DNA of 45,061 nt from Chromatiaceae bacterium (GCA_013426805.1 JACDZG010000055.1:1-45061), one strand, 5' to 3'; positions 8,222 through 17,602 are shown, counted from the stretch's first letter. The notes: generated by a model not told the origin, from the letters alone. Program-made: numbers and translations.

Positions 8222-8485
8222 TTACTTCTTGGCCGCGGCGGTCAGCTTGCCGCCCATCTCTTCGCAGGTGCCCTTGGCGACGTACTTCCAGTCGTTGCCG
8301 TCGTTATCGGTCTTGGCCTGACCGGCGCAGGAGTGGGTGCCGGTGGCGTTGGCACAGTCGTTGGCGCCGGCCTTGGCGATGCCGTAGCACTTGTCCTTAC
8401 CGTCCTGAGCGGCCTGGGCAAGGTTGCCGCCCATGGTGGCGACGGCGGCAAGGGTAGCGGCGAGCAGAAGGTCACGCTTGGTCAT
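8222..8485 (-). CDS. bufA: Bufferin precursor (DUF2282), Cys4 exported peptide
   Basis: This precursor of 87 residues has a Sec signal peptide: MTKRD, hydrophobic [11 protein letters not shown], and cleavage near AQAA at residues 23-26. The mature part carries [15 protein letters not shown], then HSC and GTCEEMGGK. The four cysteines are at about 33, 44, 53 and 74, as in the BufA1/GigP precursors. After modification by BufB/BufC the exported peptide is expected to bind copper (or soft metals such as gold) in the periplasm. CGGAGA lies about 8 bases before the ATG. It is first in a five-gene minus-strand operon. The 67-base gap to bufB is the only sizeable spacer and may allow a higher precursor dose. 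Confidence 0.92.
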   Translation of the reverse strand: MTKRDLLLAATLAAVATMGGNLAQAAQDGKDKCYGIAKAGANDCANATGTHSCAGQAKTDNDGNDWKYVAKGTCEEMGGKLTAAAKK

Positions 8486-8885
8486 GGGATCGTCTCCGAT
8501 AGAAAAGGTTGAAACGGATGGTCAGGAATCGTCGTTCTATTTGCGAAGGCCGGGAAGGCCCCCCGCATTGCGCCGGCCGGGGCCGTCGCCTGGGGTCAAG
8601 CGGGCTTGACACATTGGTTAATACAAAACATGTGCCAGATCGATCTTGCCGTTGGCGAAGCTGAAGAGGTTTAAGGAAAACAGAGCGTTGGATTGCGGTC
8701 GGGTGCCGTGCGCGGGCGGTATGCGCGGCCGGCAGGCCCACGCTATTTCGCGGCCGCCACGCTCCGGCGTGGCGATGGGGCTAGGGATGGATGTCGAGTG
8801 CCGGGTCACGATTGCCGCCTGCCGCCCCCTGCGTCAGACTCGCGCATCGTCCTTACTGGAACCGCAACCCTCGCGGGAGACCCTC
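8486..8885. other. Intergenic region upstream of bufA
   Basis: These 400 bases lie between the divergent bufA and STAND pseudogene. They include an AT-richer stretch at 8605-8640 with a TTGACA at 8605-8610 on the plus strand, but no matching -10 at a normal distance. The operon promoter for bufA should lie here on the minus strand; I could not pin it down. A frame open from 8693 begins inside this region but only its downstream part has family character. Confidence 0.4.
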
Positions 8886-9994
8886 ATGTCACCAGCGCCC
8901 GACCAGCCGCCCACGCCCGAGCCGAACCCGGAGCCGAACCCGGAGCGGCCGCGCGGCCGTCCCACGCCCCGCGGCCGCCCGCGGGCCAACCGCGTCTTCA
9001 CCAACCGCGACCGGCCCATCGCCCACTTCGACCGTGCCCACGCTGCGCTGGCGGCGGACAAACACCGCATCCTCGGTTTCTACGGCGTCGGCGGCCAGGG
9101 CAAGACGGCGCTGCGCCGACACCTGATGCAACGGCTGGGCACCGCGGGCGATCCGGGACACCGCTTCGGCGTGCTCGATTCGGCGCCACCCATCCCGAGG
9201 TCCTCGCCCGCTTCCTGCGCCACCGGATCCCGGCCGAGCAGGAGGCGCTCAAGGTCTTGGCCGGCCCCGCCGCCTTCGCTCGGGAGATTTTCGTCGCCCT
9301 GCTGACGCGCTTCCGGATTCACTATCCGCTGACCGCCTTTGAGGACCTCGGCGACCTCTCCATCATCGAGCCCGGCGCCGATGGGTGCTTTCGGCTGCAC
9401 GGACTGATGCGCTCGCACCTCCTCGCGGCCCTGCCGTCGGGGCTTCGTACGGAACTCGACGCCTGGCTCTTCGACTGGTTCGATGCCCGCTGCCAGCCCG
9501 CGGGACCGCGGGATATCAGGCCCGCCCCCGCCGCCGCCCTGCGCGAGGCCATCGCCCACCGCGACATCGCGGATACGCAAGCGGCGCTGGGCTGGTTTTG
9601 GCAACGTGGGTGGGTCTTCCTCAATGCCGCCCGCCACACCCTGCTGGAGCCACTGGTCCGCTGGGCAGTCGCTCTCGCCGAGTCGCGGCTGGGTGCGGAT
9701 CACCCCAAAACCGCCGTCGCGCTGAACAACTTGGCCCAACTGCTTCAGGCCACCAACCGCCTGACCGAGGCCGAGCCGCTGATACGCCGGGCGCTCGTGA
9801 TCCTGCTCGCCTTTACCCGTGACACCGGCCATCGGCACCTGAACTTACGGACAGTGTTTGCCAACTATCGTGGGTTGCTGTCGGCTGATGCTCCATCAGA
9901 GATCGCGCAGCACCTGTTCGGCCTTGGGGTCGAGGCTGGCCTCGACCAGGCGGCCTGGAGGGTCTTGCTCGCCGAATTGGGTAGCCAGGCTTAG
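8886..9994 (+). pseudogene. Decayed STAND NTPase/TPR gene
   Basis: The ATG at 8886 opens a Pro-rich leader and then the P-loop region of a STAND-type (NB-ARC-like) ATPase: FTNRDRPIAHFDRA followed by Walker A GVGGQGKTAL near residue 65. Around 9180-9190 the reading frame shifts, and the homology continues in the next frame (THPEVLARFLRHR). It jumps directly to PAEQEALKVLAGPAAFARE, a segment normally found after the whole nucleotide-binding and arm domains. So roughly 200-300 residues appear to be missing. The end has one TPR unit (RLGADHPKTAVALNNLAQLL...) where a run of repeats is expected, then the usual C-terminal cap. The frameshift, internal deletion and collapsed repeats make it a pseudogene. 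Intact relatives act as signal-sensing scaffolds, some in defence. Confidence 0.75.
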
Positions 9995-10193
9995 CGGACG
10001 CTGTCTCCGGTGACCGGGGCGACGCGACCGGAGGTCGACGCTCTAGCGGGCGGCGCAATCCTCGACGGTCGGTGGTGTGGGTGCCCCTTCTGTTGCGCGT
10101 GATGCGGTATGCTGGGTGAATGCGCGATCACACTCCCTGGCATCGACTTTTCGGCATCATCTGGCGAACGTCCATCAACTGGAGCTGCCCGAC

Positions 10194-10532
10194 ATGGCTT
10201 ATACGCTCGACGACTTCAAACTTGACACGTATCGGATGCTCATCGACGATTTTCACGAACTTAGCCCGGAAGATCGCCAAGCGCTGCTGGAACGGATGGA
10301 TGTTGCGGACCGTTTGCGTGGGTTGGGCGCTGAGGAGCGTTTGCGCGGGTTGGACACTGAGGAGCGTTTGCGTGGGCTGGACACTGAGGAGATCTTGCGC
10401 AGGTTAGACCCTGCGGAGCGTTTACGCGGGTTGGACCCTGCGGAGCGTTTACGCGGGTTGGACCCTGAGGAGCGCTTACGCGGGTTGGATCCCGAACAGG
10501 TCAAAGCGTGGCTTAAGCGTACGGGGCATTAG
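10194..10532 (+). CDS. Small protein with seven 9-residue RLRGLDPEE repeats
   Basis: This protein is 112 residues long. The N-terminal 40 residues (MAYTLDDFKLDTYRML...) are unique and helical. Residues 40-102 are seven tandem copies of a nonapeptide close to RLRGLDPEE, alternating basic and acidic ends, and the protein closes with VKAWLKRTGH. Such (K/R)GLSPEE-type repeats are familiar as C-terminal tails of Rpn/PD-(D/E)XK transposase-like proteins in cyanobacteria and gammaproteobacteria. Here they stand alone, without a nuclease domain. The frame is open upstream to 10077, but the ATG at 10194 with CTGGAG 10-15 bases ahead is the better start. The repeats probably form a regular charged helix; function is unknown. 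Confidence 0.7.
   Translation: MAYTLDDFKLDTYRMLIDDFHELSPEDRQALLERMDVADRLRGLGAEERLRGLDTEERLRGLDTEEILRRLDPAERLRGLDPAERLRGLDPEERLRGLDPEQVKAWLKRTGH
10311..10499 (+). repeat. Seven tandem 27-bp coding repeats
   Basis: Units start at 10311, 10338, 10365, 10392, 10419, 10446 and 10473. Each is 27 bases and encodes one nonapeptide. Units 5 and 6 are nearly identical and units 2 and 3 differ by only a few bases, which indicates recent copy-number change by slippage or recombination. Unit 4 is the most divergent (it starts ATCTTGCGC). Confidence 0.9.
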
Positions 10533-10533
10533 G

Positions 10534-10551
10534 GGATTTCCGAGGAAATCC
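10534..10551. terminator. Perfect 8-bp hairpin after the repeat protein gene
   Basis: GGATTTCC and GGAAATCC flank a 2-base GA, directly after the stop at 10532. It is followed by ATAAGTCTT rather than a T-tract. It could end transcription of the small gene, or be part of the GATTTCCGA repeat family seen at 32750 and 45022. Confidence 0.4.
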
Positions 10552-10594
10552 ATAAGTCTTCTGTTCCGTTGCACCCGAGACTCCGGGCCAGGCT

Positions 10595-12481
<1,887 letters not shown>

Positions 12482-12570
12482 CTGCTGCCTCTAACCGCCA
12501 TAGGGATGTAAGGGCGAGGTCCCTCGAGTTCGGCCCGGGGTGCGCGGCCTGATCCGCTACCAGTACCCGC

Positions 12571-12696
12571 CGACATATCGTTGCCGACCGGTCGACAGCA
12601 GGAGCAGGGTGCGCCCCTGCGCCCCCGCGGTCGCCTCCGGGCCTGTGATCCGAACCCGGCCAGTGCCGACCATGGTACCCCGCGATATGTCGCGGG
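12571..12696. promoter_or_regulatory. Two copies of a CGATATGTCG site, candidate enhancer for the sigma54 activator
   Basis: CGATATGTCG occurs at 12683-12692, and its reverse complement at 12571-12580, 112 bases apart. The first sits inside a dyad, CCCGCGA-TATG-TCGCGGG (12679-12696). Both have GTACCC just to the left. The pair lies 100-220 bases upstream of the predicted -24/-12 element, a normal place for enhancer sites. Assignment to this activator is inference. Confidence 0.5.
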
Positions 12697-12789
12697 ACCA
12701 CCGCTATCCGTGGCCTGGTGCGCGCGGCACGCCGGATAAATCCTTCATTTTATGCCTTTTCTTCATGGGCTTAACGTCCGGTCTTGCGA

Positions 12790-12805
12790 TGGCACGACGC
12801 CTGCT
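12790..12805 (+). promoter_or_regulatory. Predicted sigma54 (-24/-12) promoter for msrAB
   Basis: TGGCACG-ACGC-CTGCT matches the consensus TGGCACG-N4-TTGCW at all but one informative base. The invariant GG (12791-12792) and GC (12803-12804) have the required 10-base gap. It points at the msrAB gene starting at 12944, and so predicts a leader of about 125 bases. Confidence 0.6.
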
Positions 12806-12943
12806 GACTGGCTTGCAGTACGGTTCGCTTGCCGAGGCGTCCAGGGTCCTTGAACCTTCGTTCAAGTGCTGCCACAACCCGCGAGCGTGCGCGCAAACTG
12901 CGTGACCGACTCATCCATCCACCAACGCAGAGCTTTCTATTTC

Positions 12944-14197
12944 ATGATCAAACCGATAATCGCAGCGGGGCTATTTCTCATGTCATCACTGGCGAACGCG
13001 GAAACCATCGTCCTGGGCATGGGATGCTTTTGGGGCGCAGAGAAACGGATGGCGGCGCTGCCCGGCGTGCTCGACGTCGAGAGCGGCTACGCCAATGGGG
13101 ACGTGCCCGGCACCTACGAGGCCGTGCTCGCCCATGAACGGCGGCTCAAGGTAGGCAAGGCCAGCGGTCGCAACCATGCCGAGGTGATCAAGGTGACCTT
13201 CGACCCGAAGACGGTCGGTCTGGAGCAGGTGCTCGCGCGCTTCTGGGAGAGCCACGACCCCACCCAAGGCGACCGCCAGGGTAACGACGTCGGCAGTAAT
13301 TACCGCAGCGCCATCTGCACCAACGATGACGCCCAACTGGCGGTCGCGCAGCGGACCCGCGACACCTACCAGGCGGCGCTCAAGGACGCCGGTCGCGGCG
13401 CCATCACCTCCGAGATCGCGCCGCTGAAGGTCTATTTCAGTGCCGAGGACTACCACCAGGACTACCTGAAGAAGAACCCCGACGGCTACTGCGGCCTCGG
13501 CGGCACCGGTGTGAAATACCCAGGCTCAGTGCAGTCGGCCACGGCGTCCGAGCCGGCGAAGCCCCTCGACCCCAAGGCCCTCAACGCGACCCGTCAGTTG
13601 ATTGTCTTCGAGGCGGAGGACTGCGCCTACTGCAAGCAGTTCAAGGCGGAGGTCCTTGACGGCTGGCGCTCGGAGGTGGGCATCGCCCGCACCCTGAGCG
13701 TCGAGCCGCCGGCAGGCTGGAAACTGGAAAAGGCGCTGTTCGCCACGCCGACCATCGTGTTGTTCGAGAACGGCCGTGAGGTCGCGCGCTTTACCGGCTG
13801 GCAAGGCGATCAGCCGCGCTTCTGGAAATGGCTCGGTTTCCAGTTGCTCACGCCCGCGCAGCAGCAGATCGCCTTCGCGCAAGGCACCGAGCGGCCCGGC
13901 TCCGGTTCGCACCTCGACGAGAAGCGTCCCGGCACCTTCGTCGATCCGATCAGCGGCGCGGCCTTGTTCCGTAGCGACACCAAGTTCGACAGCGGCACCG
14001 GCTGGCCGAGCTTCTTCAACCCGCTGCCCGGCGCGCTCACCGAGCATACCGACACTGCGCACGGCATGCGCCGCGTCGAGGTCAGGAGCGCCAGCTCCGG
14101 CATTCACTTAGGCCATGTCTTCGATGACGGCCCACCGCCCACCGGCAAACGCTACTGCATCAATGGCAACGTGCTGAAATTCGTGCCGGACAATTGA
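12944..14197 (+). CDS. msrAB: Periplasmic MsrA-thioredoxin-like-MsrB fusion
   Basis: This protein of 417 residues has a signal peptide ending near SLANA (residue 19). It repairs oxidised methionine in exported proteins. MsrA (about 20-195) has the catalytic GCFWG with Cys28 and the GNDVGSNYRSAI and YHQDYL motifs. A thioredoxin-like domain (about 205-300) has CAYC (Cys227/Cys230), a likely internal electron donor. MsrB (about 315-417) has FDSGTGWPSF, HLGHVFDDGP and the catalytic RYCINGN (Cys405). The two zinc CxxC pairs of many MsrB proteins are absent. The domain order differs from Neisseria PilB, in which thioredoxin comes first. The frame is open further upstream, but the ATG at 12944 yields the signal peptide. 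No strong ribosome-binding site is visible. Confidence 0.93.
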   Translation: MIKPIIAAGLFLMSSLANAETIVLGMGCFWGAEKRMAALPGVLDVESGYANGDVPGTYEAVLAHERRLKVGKASGRNHAEVIKVTFDPKTVGLEQVLARFWESHDPTQGDRQGNDVGSNYRSAICTNDDAQLAVAQRTRDTYQAALKDAGRGAITSEIAPLKVYFSAEDYHQDYLKKNPDGYCGLGGTGVKYPGSVQSATASEPAKPLDPKALNATRQLIVFEAEDCAYCKQFKAEVLDGWRSEVGIARTLSVEPPAGWKLEKALFATPTIVLFENGREVARFTGWQGDQPRFWKWLGFQLLTPAQQQIAFAQGTERPGSGSHLDEKRPGTFVDPISGAALFRSDTKFDSGTGWPSFFNPLPGALTEHTDTAHGMRRVEVRSASSGIHLGHVFDDGPPPTGKRYCINGNVLKFVPDN

Positions 14198-14465
14198 AGT
14201 TCCAGACCAATGTGTGCCACCGAACGGAAAAACGGTTCCGTAAAGGCGATGCTGACCGCGATGCATCAAGATGAGATACGCAGTAGCGTACAGACCAACG
14301 GCTCGGTGCGGGCGCTCGGTGCCTGGGCAACTTATATCATCGAGTTGCTTCACCTGCGCCATGCTGCCGGTCTCGGAAAACAGGCGGTTACGAGTGTCTT
14401 GTGACCGACCGATACCTAACGCGAAGACAGCCTTTCCCAAACCAGTTCCGAACAGGTAACGACGA
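14198..14465. other. Intergenic spacer after msrAB
   Basis: I see no gene in these 268 bases. The antisense frame covering 14108-14650 lacks family features and overlaps both neighbours, so it was left out. A short CGGAAAAACGGTTCCG near 14223-14238 could form a weak hairpin downstream of msrAB. Confidence 0.35.
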
Positions 14466-14606
14466 ATGAAAACCACATCGACCATCGCCCTTCTTAGCGC
14501 CATAACTTTGGTGCTGTTGCTCGCGGCTTGCAGCACCGCCTCGAAGCATGAGCCCGCGCCATACGCTGCAGCTCCGACGTATGAGCCAAAACCAGATCGC
14601 AATTGA
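14466..14606 (+). CDS. Small outer-membrane-type lipoprotein, 46 residues
   Basis: The peptide starts MKTTSTIALL, has a strong hydrophobic core and the lipobox LLAAC with Cys22. Its short hydrophilic tail is rich in Pro, Ala and Tyr. There is no Asp at position +2 (the residue after Cys is Ser), so it would be sorted to the outer membrane. AGGT lies about 9 bases before the ATG. It resembles entericidin-like or other very small lipoproteins in size, but no family match is evident. The hairpin that follows (14625-14680) would end its transcript. Confidence 0.65.
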   Translation: MKTTSTIALLSAITLVLLLAACSTASKHEPAPYAAAPTYEPKPDRN

Positions 14607-14624
14607 TGGATGTGTAAGTAGAGG

Positions 14625-14680
14625 CCTTGATCCTGGTTCCGGCCGGCCACTACCCCGGCTGGCCGGAACCATGACCAAGG
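14625..14680. repeat. Large inverted repeat of the CCTTGATCATNGTTCCGGCC family
   Basis: Arms of 24 bases (14625-14648 and 14657-14680) differ at three positions and leave an 8-base loop. Each arm is a copy of the repeat found singly at 17312-17333 and 25065-25084. It sits 19 bases after the small lipoprotein stop and probably acts as a terminator or mRNA-protecting hairpin. Confidence 0.7.
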
Positions 14681-14731
14681 CCCGACGTGTTCGTGTTGGT
14701 AAATCCCTTCGGCACCATGGAAGTGACTTCA

Positions 14732-15487
14732 ATGCTGTTCCGGCCCGCTGTGATCGGCTTCTTCGCGATACTGGCCAACCATGCCGCGCTGGTCGGTGCC
14801 GCCTCGTCACCGGCGTTTCTTGATGAAGCTCACGCGTCATCCGTTTCGATGCCGCTGCCACCCGAGTACGTCATCGGCCCGGACGGGGCGGTAACGCTGC
14901 GAATCTGCTATAACTGGTCCTGTGCGCGCCGGCAGACCATGACCTTCACTCCCGACGATATGGCCATTCTAAGAAAGCATATCGCGCTTTGTCCCGGCAC
15001 CAGTCTTCACGATCGATTGCAGCACGTGCGTATCGGCATCTGGCAAATGGAAGTGTTGGCACAAAAATACCAGCCGTTGTTGGCTAACGATCTTGCCATT
15101 AACGATCGCGAGGCGGGCGTCGGCGGACGGATGGATTGCATCGATAACGCCAGCAACACCACGACTTATCTGTATATTCTCCGCGATATTCAGGAACTGG
15201 ATGATTGGCTGGTCGCGTCGCCCAAAGTACGCAGTCTTTTCGATCTGACCGCGGTTCACTGGACGGCCGTCATCATCGATACGGAAAGTGGACTTCCGTG
15301 GAGCGTTGACTCATGGTTTCGCCCGAACGGCCATCTGCCGATGGTCATGCCATTGTCGCGCTGGAGCGACGGAGAACAGCCCTGGAAACCGCCGTTCCAA
15401 CGTATCAATGCGGCCCCGCACTCAATCGCCGCACTCTGCACGCAGCCGCTTGGTCGGTTGGGACCAGCGGCGTTATCCTTTCGGTAG
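14732..15487 (+). CDS. Exported protein of unknown function, possible Cys-His-Asp hydrolase
   Basis: This protein of 251 residues has a signal peptide (MLFRPAVIGFFAILANHAALVGA, cleavage near GAAS). Conserved-looking blocks in the mature part are ICYNWSC, MTFTPDDM, RMDCIDNASNTTTYL, LTAVHWTAVI and WSVDSWFRPNG. The series Cys (DCID), His (VHW) and Asp (VDSW), in that order and spacing, resembles papain/transglutaminase-like cysteine hydrolases. That is inference; I do not know a named family. GGAAG sits about 10 bases before the ATG at 14732; earlier in-frame starts at 14687 and 14717 are possible. It is convergent with an L,D-transpeptidase, which suggests a cell-envelope setting. Confidence 0.65.
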   Translation: MLFRPAVIGFFAILANHAALVGAASSPAFLDEAHASSVSMPLPPEYVIGPDGAVTLRICYNWSCARRQTMTFTPDDMAILRKHIALCPGTSLHDRLQHVRIGIWQMEVLAQKYQPLLANDLAINDREAGVGGRMDCIDNASNTTTYLYILRDIQELDDWLVASPKVRSLFDLTAVHWTAVIIDTESGLPWSVDSWFRPNGHLPMVMPLSRWSDGEQPWKPPFQRINAAPHSIAALCTQPLGRLGPAALSFR

Positions 15488-15581
15488 GACCGTTGGCGTC
15501 AGTTCGTCGAGCGCGCGTGCGGGTGACTCACGCCGCTCACTCATCACCGCGGGGATGCTCGTCGCGTATTCCGGATTATGG

Positions 15582-16409
15582 TTATCCGACATGACGGGTT
15601 TCCGGCAATACATAAACAATGCCGGCTTGCCCGAGAAAAGTTCTTTGTATCAAATTCTTGAAGAATATCCCGGGAACATTGATACAGCCATACGAAATAC
15701 GGTTGTCAAGCGGCGAGGGCGTGTCTAAGCGTTGCGCCCGGCGCTCTTCAGGTCGACCGGTAACGACCGGATGCATGGAGATGGCGTTTTCGTAGTTCAC
15801 CCAGAGGATCTCCTTGCCACGGGAATTACGGCCCATGGTCGCCACGAAACGACCCGCCGGCGTCGTACGTCCCGCGGGGGAAATATGCGACATCCGCATG
15901 TTGCCGACCCCGGGGGCGACGTAATCACCGTGCGCCAGTCCAAGCAGCGCCGGAGCTGCGCCGTGCAACCGTCCGTCCACACTAAATACATAGACCTTGG
16001 CGTTGACTTTATCGACAATTGCGAACGGCATGTTGAGATTGTCTCGCGAACTGACCACCCAATCGGCCATATCCCGCGTCCTGCGCGAGGCGCTCTCCGA
16101 CCCAAAGTCGGCCGGCCTGGAACCCTCTGCCATGGCTGTTCCTGGTGCCGTAACAAACGGGACCTCTGCATCTACAGAATAGTCTGCACGGAGCATCGGG
16201 TTGGACACCGGAGTGGCATTGTCCGCCTTCGTTGCCAGGCGTGGGCCGCAACCGGCACTCGACAGACTGAGGCACAGGCATAGGGCCAGGGCAGTCGCAT
16301 TCGATTGCAAAAATCCTGAGAGTCGACGCCGCACGCCAATGGGGTCAGCGAAATCGTGATTCCTTCGTTGGGTGGCGGCACGGTTAAAGCACTTGAGTTG
16401 TCTTGACAT
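15582..16409 (-). CDS. L,D-transpeptidase (YkuD domain) lipoprotein
   Basis: This is a protein of 275 residues. Residues about 125-270 form a YkuD domain with HP near residue 218 and the catalytic NRISYGCINVP near residue 243, matching the HxnSxGCxN signature. Such enzymes form 3-3 cross-links in peptidoglycan or attach proteins to it. The N-terminus has a hydrophobic stretch ALALCLCLSLSSAGC that ends in a lipobox-like SAGC near residue 54. The signal is unusually far from the ATG at 16407-16409, so the true start may be later. A weak GGAT precedes the chosen ATG. Confidence 0.8.
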   Translation of the reverse strand: MSRQLKCFNRAATQRRNHDFADPIGVRRRLSGFLQSNATALALCLCLSLSSAGCGPRLATKADNATPVSNPMLRADYSVDAEVPFVTAPGTAMAEGSRPADFGSESASRRTRDMADWVVSSRDNLNMPFAIVDKVNAKVYVFSVDGRLHGAAPALLGLAHGDYVAPGVGNMRMSHISPAGRTTPAGRFVATMGRNSRGKEILWVNYENAISMHPVVTGRPEERRAQRLDTPSPLDNRISYGCINVPGIFFKNLIQRTFLGQAGIVYVLPETRHVG

Positions 16410-16667
16410 TGTTGGATCCGTCAGCCCATGGGTCGTTCCCGCCGCCGGGCTCTGTACGGCAGGACACATTTCCGCGATTTCCTGACAAGCGGTTCAGGGC
16501 ATTGGGGCGTTCGCCACCGCCCAAGGTCGATAGCTCATGACGTTGCAGGTTTCGGTGCGATGCCGTACAGACCGGCACGGCCGGCACCGCTAATCTCACT
16601 GTTGTGCCGCAGTGTCACTTCGGTCGCGGGCTGACAACACTAACGGATCAACAAGAGGAGAACAGTA
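16410..16667. promoter_or_regulatory. Divergent promoter region of L,D-transpeptidase and small-gene pair
   Basis: These 258 bases separate two divergent units. A strong ribosome-binding site, AGAGGAGA, ends the region just ahead of the ATG at 16668. I see no convincing -35/-10 pair. Confidence 0.35.
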
Positions 16668-16916
16668 ATGCGCTATCGTACCGCTCGGGTACCCTTGGTG
16701 CGGGGTAATCTACTGCCGTGCAGCCCGCTTGAAGTGTCGGTGGCACAGCGCGCCGTCCAGGTCGCTCCGCTGATACGCAAACGCAGAAGTATCGCGCTGG
16801 CATACCGACGCACCCGGAGCGAAACGTATCGCATGGAGCTGGAGCAAATCGATCATGCCCTGGCGCGTCACAACATCGATATTCCGGCAATCCAGCGTTT
16901 AACAAAGAAGCTCTAG
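16668..16916 (+). CDS. Small basic protein of unknown function
   Basis: This protein of 82 residues is rich in Arg and Leu, with no signal peptide or membrane segment. The second half (SETYRMELEQIDHALARHNIDIPAI) looks like one amphipathic helix with a short cap. I recognise no family. The strong GAGGAG seven bases before the ATG, and a 12-base gap to the next gene, support a real two-gene operon. The basic N-terminal half could bind nucleic acid, but nothing proves it. Confidence 0.65.
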   Translation: MRYRTARVPLVRGNLLPCSPLEVSVAQRAVQVAPLIRKRRSIALAYRRTRSETYRMELEQIDHALARHNIDIPAIQRLTKKL

Positions 16917-16928
16917 CAGGCAATACCA

Positions 16929-17291
16929 ATGAAACTCACGTTGACCTCGATTCTGGCGGCCGTTATCGCCTCGCTCGGCTTGGGTGGCTCTGCCGGGATG
17001 TCGAGACATGACCAGAACACCTTGGCTGATGGAGGCATCGGCGCCGGCGCCATGCTGCCGGACGACGGCGCGGCTGGGACGCTCGGCGGAGCCGTGGTCG
17101 GCGCGATCATTGGTCGGCTGATCACGTCCAACGACGACCGCCGCGGCAATGACCGAAATAGCGAGAACGGCGATAAAAACCGTCCGCGCAGGAACCGCAG
17201 CAGTCGCCAGACCAATGGCTTCGGATACGGCAACAGCTACACCTGCGGCGACCGCTATCACAGCACCAGCAACGAATGGCTGGGAAGTTAG
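16929..17291 (+). CDS. Exported glycine-zipper-like protein
   Basis: This protein of 120 residues has a signal peptide (MKLTLTSILAAVIASLGLGGSAG). It is followed by a glycine-rich segment, GGIGAGAML...GGAVVGAIIGRLI, with the small-xxx-small spacing of a glycine zipper that can insert in membranes. The C-terminal half is highly polar (Asn/Arg/Asp) and ends in a Ser/Tyr/Gly-rich tail with one Cys. It resembles the exported glycine-zipper proteins of the stress-response type, but no named family is clear. It is second in an operon with the small basic protein. Confidence 0.6.
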   Translation: MKLTLTSILAAVIASLGLGGSAGMSRHDQNTLADGGIGAGAMLPDDGAAGTLGGAVVGAIIGRLITSNDDRRGNDRNSENGDKNRPRRNRSSRQTNGFGYGNSYTCGDRYHSTSNEWLGS

Positions 17292-17311
17292 CCAAGGTAA
17301 CCTGGGTGCGG

Positions 17312-17333
17312 CCTTGATCATCGTTCCGGCCGG
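17312..17333 (+). repeat. Copy of the CCTTGATCATCGTTCCGGCC repeat
   Basis: Twenty bases are identical, in reverse orientation, to 25065-25084, and nearly so to both arms at 14625-14680. Here it lies just before the large hairpin at 17341. Confidence 0.7.
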
Positions 17334-17340
17334 CTGCGGA

Positions 17341-17400
17341 CGGTCCGCACAGCGGACCCTACGGTAACACCGTGACCTGTAGGGTCCGCGGTGCGGACCG
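17341..17400. terminator. Long GC-rich hairpin after the glycine-zipper gene
   Basis: Arms of 22 bases (17341-17362 and 17379-17400) pair with one mismatch around a 16-base loop. The hairpin lies 50 bases after the stop at 17291. It has no T-tract; it may end transcription or be a REP-type element. Confidence 0.6.
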
Positions 17401-17602
17401 CCGACCATGCAGATCGCCCGGTGGTCGGGTGTCGGTCCGATAGACTTATCGATGTAATAGGACAGTCGGTCAGTCAGCCCCTCGGCGTTCGCGCGGACTT
17501 CCGTCAATGCGCCGTCGGGCACGGTTTCGGCAAACGCGGTGCGCGCCTCTATCCCGTCATTGACGACAGACCCGGACATGGCCGTCAATCACGTGATTTT
17601 AG
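17401..17602. other. Spacer with possible minus-strand gene remnant
   Basis: No called gene. On the minus strand, 17588 down to about 17420 reads as an Ala/Glu/Asp-rich peptide (TAFAETVPDGALTEVRANAEGL...) that looks more protein-like than its continuation, which runs into the hairpin. It could be the start of a truncated gene. Support is weak. Confidence 0.3.

Noticed and set aside
8605-8640. TTGACA upstream of bufA as a sigma70 promoter
   Set aside because: It is on the plus strand, facing away from bufA, and no acceptable -10 lies 16-18 bases downstream.
10311-10499. Regular 27-bp repeats, possibly a CRISPR array
   Set aside because: The units are directly adjacent with no unique spacers, keep an open reading frame and encode a nonapeptide.
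14108-14650. 180-residue minus-strand gene
   Set aside because: It overlaps msrAB and the small lipoprotein gene, has no family features and starts inside an inverted repeat.
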